A stretch of 64,000 bases of DNA from Labia minor (lineage: Eukaryota > Arthropoda > Insecta > Dermaptera > Spongiphoridae), in assembly GCA_963082975.1 (NCBI GenBank), contig OY720350.1, forward strand, positions 49,120,734 through 49,184,733. Reading direction: 5' to 3'. Below are positions 56,541 to 64,000 of this stretch, piece by piece. How positions within the stretch are numbered: position 1 is the stretch's first letter; every line of letters starts with the position of its first letter. The position numbers and the translations under genes are program-made. A model generated the notes under the pieces. The model did no database searches and was not told where the DNA came from. It was given only the letters and a program-made list of their open reading frames with translations.

Positions 56541-57099
56541 TTTTTGGTGTTTGTTTTTTTTCGAGGTATAGAACTTTAAGTTGGCATTACTGTTCAAGTT
56601 GAAGACCGATTTAACAGCTGTCAAGTGATTTATTCTCAGTTTGGTTTGGCAATTCATCATGAATAGACTCACGCCTGAACAACGCTTGCAAATAGTGCAA
56701 TTTTATTTCGAAATAATGGTTCGTGCACTACGTCCATTTTATCATCGACAAAATCGTCCATCAGAGCAGTTAATTCGATTAACCATGGAACGTTTTCGCA
56801 CCACGTTTACTCTTATTGATAACTCGCATCCCCAGAGACGCCGTACAGAAGAAGCTATTGCTACTGTAGAGCTTAGCATTGAGGAAGATGGCCAGAACGT
56901 TATAGTCAATGGTGATCGGTATAGAGCCATGATTACTAACTTTTTCATTCCTGAATTGAACAACCATGCCATATGCCAGAAATCACATATAAAATGTAAT
57001 GCCACAAGATTATCTTTCGTAAAATTCATGTCAATCGAATAATCCATCGTTGTTTTATTGAAATTTAAAGTTCTATACCTCTAAAAGAAACACCCTATA
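56541..57099 (+). mobile_element. Tc1/mariner-like element, internally deleted
   Basis: The ends are inverted repeats of ~38 bases sharing GAGGTATAGAACTTTAA (56563 region and 57063-57082 inverted) and an outer GGTGTTT block. The 3' end is at CACCCTATA beside TA-rich DNA. At ~560 bp it is less than half the usual length. It contains one open frame, described separately. Confidence 0.8.
56659..57042 (+). pseudogene. truncated Tc1/mariner-like transposase (DNA-binding part plus short tail)
   Basis: From the ATG at 56659 (MNRLTPEQRLQIVQFYFE) the frame stays open for 128 codons (the six preceding in-frame codons are probably leader). Residues ~1-65 match the N-terminal helix-turn-helix half: RALRPFY.RQNRPSEQLIR, then FTLIDNSHPQRRRT. 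After EEAIATVELS the frame jumps to DGQNVIVNGDRYRAMI and FFIPELNNH, which in full-length relatives lies past the first catalytic aspartate. The deletion therefore removed the first catalytic region and preserved the frame. A few residues are also missing after FYFE. The tail after ICQKSH is out of family. If made, the protein could bind transposon ends but not cut. Confidence 0.7.
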
Positions 57100-57429
57100 T
57101 ATTATTATTATTATAATAATCTGTAATAATTTTCTAAAATAATTCTCTAAACTTTAATAAAAAAGAATATGAATCAAAATACACCTAAATAAAAATTCGT
57201 TAAATTAAATTTGATTGTAACGCGTTAGAAAAAGATAGAAATAAGAAAAAGAGAAAGAAAGAATTAAAAATAAATTATTATCGGTTGTTTATTTTTCATT
57301 AAAAAAAAGTTTGAATTGAACGGAACGGATGTGTATTATTATATGCTTGATGATTGGATTTTCTCCATTAATTTATATCGAAACTCTATTGCTAAGTAAA
57401 AAGAAAATTCAATTTAAGAGCCACTAGGA
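57100..57429. other. AT-rich DNA, nothing recognised
   Basis: AT-rich with GAAAAAGAGAAAGAAAG purine tracts. Confidence 0.55.
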
Positions 57430-57760
57430 TTCAGGAAGCTCTTTGAATTTACGGGGCACACATTATGTGCTATTTCTAGATGTTTATTTGTTCTGGGACT
57501 CATTGGCCGAGAGTACTTTTGTTTGTTTGAGTAAAGTCTTTTTATTTAGCAAAAAGAAGAATAGGAAGCGAGAGCCAAAGATTGTATATGGTTGGTTGGT
57601 TGGTGGTCTCTCAGGGTGGAGGGGGTTGGATGCTAAGTAGGTTAACATCTCCGGATGAAATGTTTGGTTCATTGATTGCCGTCGGTTGCGTGACTGGTGC
57701 CCTTTTGTCTGTCATTTGTTGCTCCACATTCCTGTTTCCATCGACACTTAGCATTCATTA
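57430..57760. other. GC-richer unique island
   Basis: Unique DNA with GGTTGGTTGGTTGGTGG near 57590. Several overlapping 60-65-codon frames on both strands have no motifs and look like by-products of higher GC. Confidence 0.3.
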
Positions 57761-58104
57761 ACTCCACTATAATAATAATACAACTAGTAAGAATAATAAT
57801 AATTATTTCAAGGCGTAGGTAGAGGTTCTTTCGAGCATGAAGAGGGACGTGGCAAATTGAAGACATTTAAGAGAGAGAGAGAGGTCTTTGGAAGTTATGT
57901 AGGCTTGAAATAAATCGCCAGACAATTGCCATTTATAATGAAGGTGAAGATCAAATTTCAGCGGAATATTACTTTCAATTATAAATATCCAGGTAGTAGG
58001 GATGTCCATAGTAATAATATTGAATAATAATGACAATAAAATCCATTATTATCAATTCAAAAATATTTTGGAAATATAAAATTAAAATATAAAATATAAA
58101 AAAT

Positions 58105-58673
58105 CTGGAGTGTCTCCACTCGACTGTCTCGCAAATTTGAATTGATTTATTAAGACATATATTATAATTAAATTAAATTTAATTAATTATATATATTATA
58201 AATTAAAATTAATAAATAATATTTATTAAACCAGCGCGTATTTGGGTCTTTGTTGATGACACCACGATTGCCAGTCAACGTATTAAAAAATTAATTCCGG
58301 TACTTTCAGCGATTTAATCAAACTGAAATTCTATATATAGTAGTTTTATACAATTTTTAATCATGTGAAAATCTTTCAAACATATATCTTTATTTTTACG
58401 GTCAGTTTAGAGGAAAAGAAATGAAAACGTAGTAGGTAATGATCCTCTTCCGGTTGAACTACATTTCTTAAAGGTTGATAGAAAACTACTAATTTTGAAT
58501 AATGCCCGTATACCAAATTTCATTAATCTAGCTCAAATCGTTTTTGCCTAATCTTGTCTACATACACACACATACAGACATTTTTCTCAACCTTAATACA
58601 AATGACTCAGGGATCTTCAAAATGTATAAAAACATCAAAAACATCCACATCGAAAATTTTCGAGATCGCCAAT
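58105..58673 (-). mobile_element. family B HINE-like element, copy B5
   Basis: Minus orientation, with the 3' hairpin end CTGGAGTGTCTCCACTCGAC at 58105, all internal blocks and microsatellite (ACATACACACACATACAGAC). The 5' end is lost after GAGATCGCC. Confidence 0.8.
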
Positions 58674-59135
58674 CTTTTTTGAAGGAAAAATATAAAAGTA
58701 TGAAATCATTGTTGTTTTTTTTAATTTTTAATTACTTATAATTTTCTCTAAAATTTTTGGCATTTAATTTTGGTCAATATTAAAAATTTTTCATTTGTAA
58801 TTTTCAATTTTTAAATATTACAATAATAATAAAAAATAATCAAGAAATAAAAATAATTTTAATTTATATTGTTCATCATTCGTAATTAATTTCTAATTTT
58901 TCATTCAAATTTGAATTCCAGTAGTATAATTATATTTTTTAAGCAAAATAAACACACGGATAATAAATGAAAAATAAAATAATTTACTATAATAATAATA
59001 ATAATAATAAATAATATTCTGCAATAATTTATAATCTAAGCGATATTTATAATAAGTTGTATATTTCTCTAAAATAAAAATGAAATAATGAAAAATATCT
59101 TAGAATCAATCTCTTTTAATATTATATAATGTTTT
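58674..59135. other. AT-rich DNA, nothing recognised
   Basis: AT-rich, (AAT)n run near 58990. Confidence 0.6.
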
Positions 59136-59345
59136 TCAACTCTTAATAATGTTTAATACACTGCAAAGAATGAATAGAATTTTTCCGCCTTGTTTAAAGA
59201 CAAGTAGATTAACTTCTGGTATGTTTTGTCCAAGAAACCTTGGCAAGGGTGATTTACTAGGCCATCGAAATAATGGATGGTGTGTCAGTTGAAAACCAAC
59301 AATTAAAGTTTTAACACCTTCAACAAACAATGGACCACTTGAAAA
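59136..59345 (-). other. possible host exon
   Basis: On the minus strand a pyrimidine-rich acceptor (TTGAATTTTCTTTTTCAAG) is followed by ~68 open codons reading SGPLFVEGVKTLIVGFQLTH, HPLFRWPSKSPLPRF and LGQNIPEVNLLVF, ending at a TGA near 59136. The stretch is less AT-rich than its flanks and has varied amino acids. There is no ATG, so it would be an internal or last exon. I do not recognise the protein. A relic of an element is possible. Confidence 0.3.
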
Positions 59346-61772
59346 AGAAAATTCAATGTTTAATAATTAATTAGAATCATAATTAGAACAAAAACCAATT
59401 ATTATTATTATTATTATTATTTTTTAAAATGTTGTCATTGAAATATTCAAAGAAAAATCAACAGTTGAGGTCACAATTCAATCAAAAGAACAAATTATAT
59501 TATTGATCAGTTATTATAATATTGTCAATTTCAATGTGAAATCCTCGATGTTAGTTAAAATTAAAAATATATATAATAATTCAATTTTTATTATTAAAAA
59601 TTTTTTTATGCAGTAAAAATATTTCAGCATATAGGAAAATATTTAAGGTAAATTTAAAAGCACAGAACTACTTAATACGTTTAATGTTTTTTAAATTATA
59701 TTAGTATAGTATATTTTATTCAAATTAAGAAATTTAAAAAAATGAAGTTATAAATTGCGTTTTTCATTTAATGATTGAAAAATAAAAATAAATTAAATTA
59801 CATGTTTTTTTATTATTATTATTAGACTATTATATTAGAAGTTTATTTATATAAAATGCTATAAATTAAATAATTTTATTATTAGATTTTTTCTCTATTT
59901 TCTCTTTCGTTTATTTATGAATATATTTTAACAAATCAATAATCATAAATTGTTTTCACGATTTGAAAAATAAAATACATTTCAATTTGTCTCAATCAAA
60001 TCCCGGAACTAAATGTATTTACTAAGAATTCAAAAAATGAAAAATATTTACTTTAATAATAATTATAAAACATTTAATATAGGCTTGTTTTTTTTCTACA
60101 TAAAAGATTATATTCTTATATGATTGACTATCGATATGCTTAAAGCAGCGCATTAGCAATATTATTTGACCTTCGAAACGATTTCGATTGAATGGTACGC
60201 CTGGAGTGGCTGCAACCAAACACAAGTTCCTATGTTTTTATGCATACATTCAGGCGGAAAAAATAATATGTCAATTACTTAAGAAAATAAAAATAAACTA
60301 TCGATCAATTTAGAATAAAATTACTGATTTATGAGATTTTAAATATAATAATTTTATTAATTTAAAAATAAATCGACCAAAATATATTATTATTAATAAT
60401 TATAAGAAATTATTCATATAATATTAAACACTTACACTGTTGTATATTTTTAGAATGAATAACTAGAAATACTTAACTGAAACAAAAAGAAAATACATGT
60501 TTTAAAAAATAATATATTCATCCTTCGAAGTAGTTGTTTAGGGAGTCTAAATCAGATAAAAGGGAAGTACAAAATTTTGTAAAGAAGAAGTGGTAACAGA
60601 CAGCTAATCGATTTTATTTTACGTCGAATATTAAAATCCCAAATGAAATACTTGATGGAGAACTTGATCCTTAAAATTGTGAAAGTTAATTTATTAGAAT
60701 AAAAAAATAAATAATAATTCTTATAAAAATTAATAAAGATTAAATAAAATACCCATTTATTTGTATTTTTAAAAATATTTATATTTCAAATTAAAAACTA
60801 TTTTTCCCTTGGAGTTTATTATAATGGTGTATTCCATAAATTTATATTGGTAGAAGACAATAAATTAATAAAACTGAATGAATCAAGATGATTAATATAA
60901 ACTTATCTCATCTTAAATTGGATAACTCTTATGAATCATGATTACTAGAAGACATTTTAAATTTTTAAATTCAACATTTTAGAATATTTAATATATTTAG
61001 ATTAATAAATTTTTTTATTTTAATTTGTTTTCGTTTTTGAATTTCCTTATACTTAATAATATCTCAGTAATTCGGTAAATACATAAAATAATTATATAGA
61101 CAACAAATATTTTCAAAATCTTCAATAGAAAAGAAAAATAAAGTAAATATCGATTTCATTAAGAACTGATAATCTTTTTCAAAATTTATTCCAGAATATT
61201 TTTTATAATCATATTTAAAAAACCTAGAAATTATAGATTCGTGTGAGACTAGGGGAATAACTCGAAATAGATCTCCTATTAAATAAATTAATAATGTATA
61301 TATATAATTGTTTGAAGAAATTTTATAATGAAAAAAATATCCGATACTCTTGATTGACATACCGAGGAAACTAAGGAAATTAATTTTATGCTGGTGTTAA
61401 TAAATTAACATGATTATCTATTTATTGAAATTGATTTTGTACACTTGTGTAACTCGTAACATTAATTTATTAATAAATTTAAATAACTAATTAATTATTG
61501 TAACATTATTTTATTAAAAAGTTTAATTAAATGATATAATATTAATTTAAACCTCGAATAAATAAATAATAATATCTACCTTCTTAATAATTTTCATTAA
61601 AAAAATTCTACTTTAAAAATCAGAGGATTCAATTTTTATATCAATAAGAATACTTGTGCATTATTTCAATTGATATTTTGACATTTATAAATTTTAGACT
61701 AGCTGCTAATTTTATTAGCTACTAATATAAGGTAGTATTATTAAGTATCATTCGTCACTCGTCACTGCACTC
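59346..61772. other. AT-rich DNA, nothing recognised
   Basis: AT-rich. A short patch at 60120-60230 has, on the minus strand, TTTGGTTGCAG followed by ~40 GC-richer bases and AAGGTCAAAT, which look like a splice acceptor and donor; too short to call. The 98-codon minus frame at 61064-61360 is AT-driven. Confidence 0.45.
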
Positions 61773-61925
61773 GATTGATAACGATTGAAGAAGTAGTAAT
61801 CGAAACGTTGTGTATATTTTTGTATTTTTTGGATAAATTTACAATAACAAATATCAATATGTGGTTTTATTTACAAAATTCCGTTATAAATAAAAACAAC
61901 CACCAAAGCTTTAATAATTTAATAC
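61773..61925 (+). mobile_element. Penelope-like terminal arm (single copy)
   Basis: Matches the right arm of the palindrome at 8405-8705 and extends to the AAAACAACCACCAAAGCTTTA seen inverted at its left arm. The key region reads TTGATAACGATTGAAGAAGT then AGTAATCGAAACGTTG. Confidence 0.6.
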
Positions 61926-64000
61926 TTATAGTTATTAAATTTTAAAAAATTAATTAATTAGGTTTTATTATTTTTTCTTAGTGTCATTATTATTTACCTT
62001 ACAAATGTATATTCCTGATAATATTTTTACAACATATATAATTAGTTTAGAATAAAGTGTTAGTTTATTCACACAATATATTCATTATATTTTCTTATTT
62101 TAAATTGACTTTTTGATGATGTTCATTGAGCGTACGCACACTCGGTTTTGGAAGGGGGAGACCGATCTCTGGCAAGGATGGAACTTTAAAAGAGGTATAT
62201 ATAATGAGCGGGTAACAAGAACCCTTATTTTAAACAATCCAATATTAATGATATAGAAATGTATAATACATATTTATTATTTATAGTCTTAAAAGTATTT
62301 ATCATTCAAAATAGTCACAGTAATATTTAAATTTAGGTATAACCGAAATTATTTTCAGACGGATTTGATAATAAGAAGAAGAAGAAGAAAAAAAAGAAGA
62401 ATATGATAAATATATTTTTCAGAAATCACACAAAGTGGGATCACACACACACAAATGAATTATAATATATAAGAAAAAATAAAAAATAAAAAATTAAATT
62501 AAACTAAAATCAATTCGTATAAAACAGTCATTTTTAATGATTTTTGTTTATTTATATTAAAGATTTTTGAAAAATACAATTTTAATTATTTATTTCATTT
62601 TATTTTCACAATTTATAATTTAAAGTTAAATATTTAAATATTAAATTAATTTAATTTTATAATTAAAAACATTTTTATATCTGCAAATAATACTAATACT
62701 ACTACTACTACCACCACCACCACTAATAATAATAATAAACTTTATAATTAATTATAAAATTGTATTAATATATTGTATTTAAAAATTTGGATATTTTTGT
62801 TACCAGATTTACATAACGAAATGTAATTCAGTGTTCCCACCATTTTGTTTTTAATTAAGAAGTAAACATTATCAATCTATATATGTAGTAGTACTAAATT
62901 AAAGATTTCTTTTTATTATAGTAGGCAGGATAAGCTATATATGGTATATAATTCGGACTTATTCGTTCATCATCATTAAAATGTTAAACAAACTGCAAAA
63001 TATCTATTTGATCTTCACATCATTTAAAATTCAATAAAAAAAAAAAGAAATATAAACTAATATTAAAACCACTCCCAATTGATTTCATTTCAACAGGAAA
63101 CGAAATTTCAAAGAGATTTGTGCTCCATTTTAATTTAAAAGGCGAATTTACTGAATAAATCCGTCTGGTGTAAAATGACATAAACAACGAAAAGAAATGA
63201 CCATCTGTCGAGTCTAATGAATCAGAAAGTTATAAAAGACATTCGCAAAATATAATATAAAAGACAGTTGAAAAATGAAATATATAATAATAATAATAAA
63301 TAAATATATAAATCCGGTCTTATTATAAAAAAATAGACTAGAGGATTAATTTGGCTTCATTTAATAGCCACTCATTCAATAAAACATTTTATATTTCATT
63401 TTATCACCGTCAATTTGGTAAAAAAATCTCATATAGAGATATTTATTAATTCTAAAAAAAAAATTCGTATTTTTTATACACCAAATAATTTATATTCCAG
63501 CATAGATAAATTTAAATGTAGCATCTTTTTAAACAAGTAAGACCATTTTTCTATTTAAAGATTAGTAAAAAATAGTTATTTAAATTATTTTAGAAATAAA
63601 TTGATAATTCAATAATAATTTAAACTCATCAAATCAACTGATCATTTTTTCCCTGATGGATGTTTGAAACCAGGTGTATCTTGTTTGATATTATTTTTCT
63701 ATTTCCTTCCCAACTCCAATTAATGTAACATCATCTATATTTAATATTATATTTATATGACATTTTAAGAACTCAGTGATAGATTTTTTAAATTAAACTT
63801 TTATTTATTTATTATTTTAAATTAAAAAAAACATCACTTATTTTTAAGCCTTTTCTCACCTCAAAATTTATTATTTTTATTTATTTATATACTTTACTTT
63901 TTTTTAAACTTAATTTATAAAAGAAGAATATATATTTACTTGTATTTTTATAAAGATTGATTCCTGTAAGATACTGTACCCGAAAGAAAATTGAACCAGC
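61926..64000. other. AT-rich DNA, nothing recognised
   Basis: Simple repeats: (AGA)n near 62375, (ACT/ACC)n at about 62694-62725, (AAT)n near 62726 and 63285. A GC-richer patch at 62125-62215 has no frame. No element ends found. Confidence 0.5.

Overview
The window looks like intergenic or intronic DNA of an arthropod nuclear genome. It is very AT-rich, full of short microsatellites, and has no long open reading frame, operon or bacterial gene signal. I found no host protein-coding gene I can name. What can be recognised is mostly transposable-element debris: several Tc1/mariner lineages (cecropia/Hsmar1-like, other mariner, and a Tc1/mariner-like type), one pogo/Tigger-like element, two hAT MITEs, tRNA-headed SINEs, LINE C-terminal fragments and Penelope-like palindromic pieces. 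Two ~0.6 kb non-autonomous families are called A and B here and resemble Helentron-associated elements (HINEs). The arthropod assignment rests on this mixture and is inference.

Layout. 0-5 kb: a folded-back mariner 5' end and two family A copies in opposite orientation. 5-14 kb: AT-rich DNA with a mariner fragment, a Penelope-like palindrome holding a 28-nt copy of nearby DNA, a duplicated 170-bp block, a dead mariner C-terminus, a SINE head and a hAT MITE with perfect target-site duplication. 14-19 kb: two copies of a hairpin-rich family (D) and a third family A copy. 20-33 kb: three mariner derivatives, two SINEs, family A and B copies, and a pogo-like element nested in a mariner. 33-43 kb: a fold-back transposon made of inverted 3' ends, a hAT MITE, a SINE, a Tc1/mariner remnant, a LINE remnant and another HINE-like piece. 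44-48 kb: a cluster of four B copies. 48-53 kb: GC-richer island, an RFX-type palindrome present twice in mirror orientation, SINEs and a miniature B element. 53-57 kb: family D again, then a Tc1/mariner derivative whose internal deletion keeps a 128-codon frame open. 57-64 kb: one more B copy, a possible exon, a Penelope-like arm, then featureless AT-rich DNA.

The most interesting signals are: (1) family D, whose long hairpin differs between two copies but keeps perfect pairing through compensatory changes, inside a core more conserved than its flanks; (2) families A and B, unrelated over most of their length but sharing ends (5' motif, inverted near the 3' end, then a short hairpin) and an internal microsatellite plus TGATGAAATTTGGTA module; (3) paired TGACGTCA palindromes exactly 20 bp apart in all four long A copies; (4) several fold-back or deletion derivatives that show how DNA transposons decay here. 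Identities were judged by eye; no alignment or database search was run.
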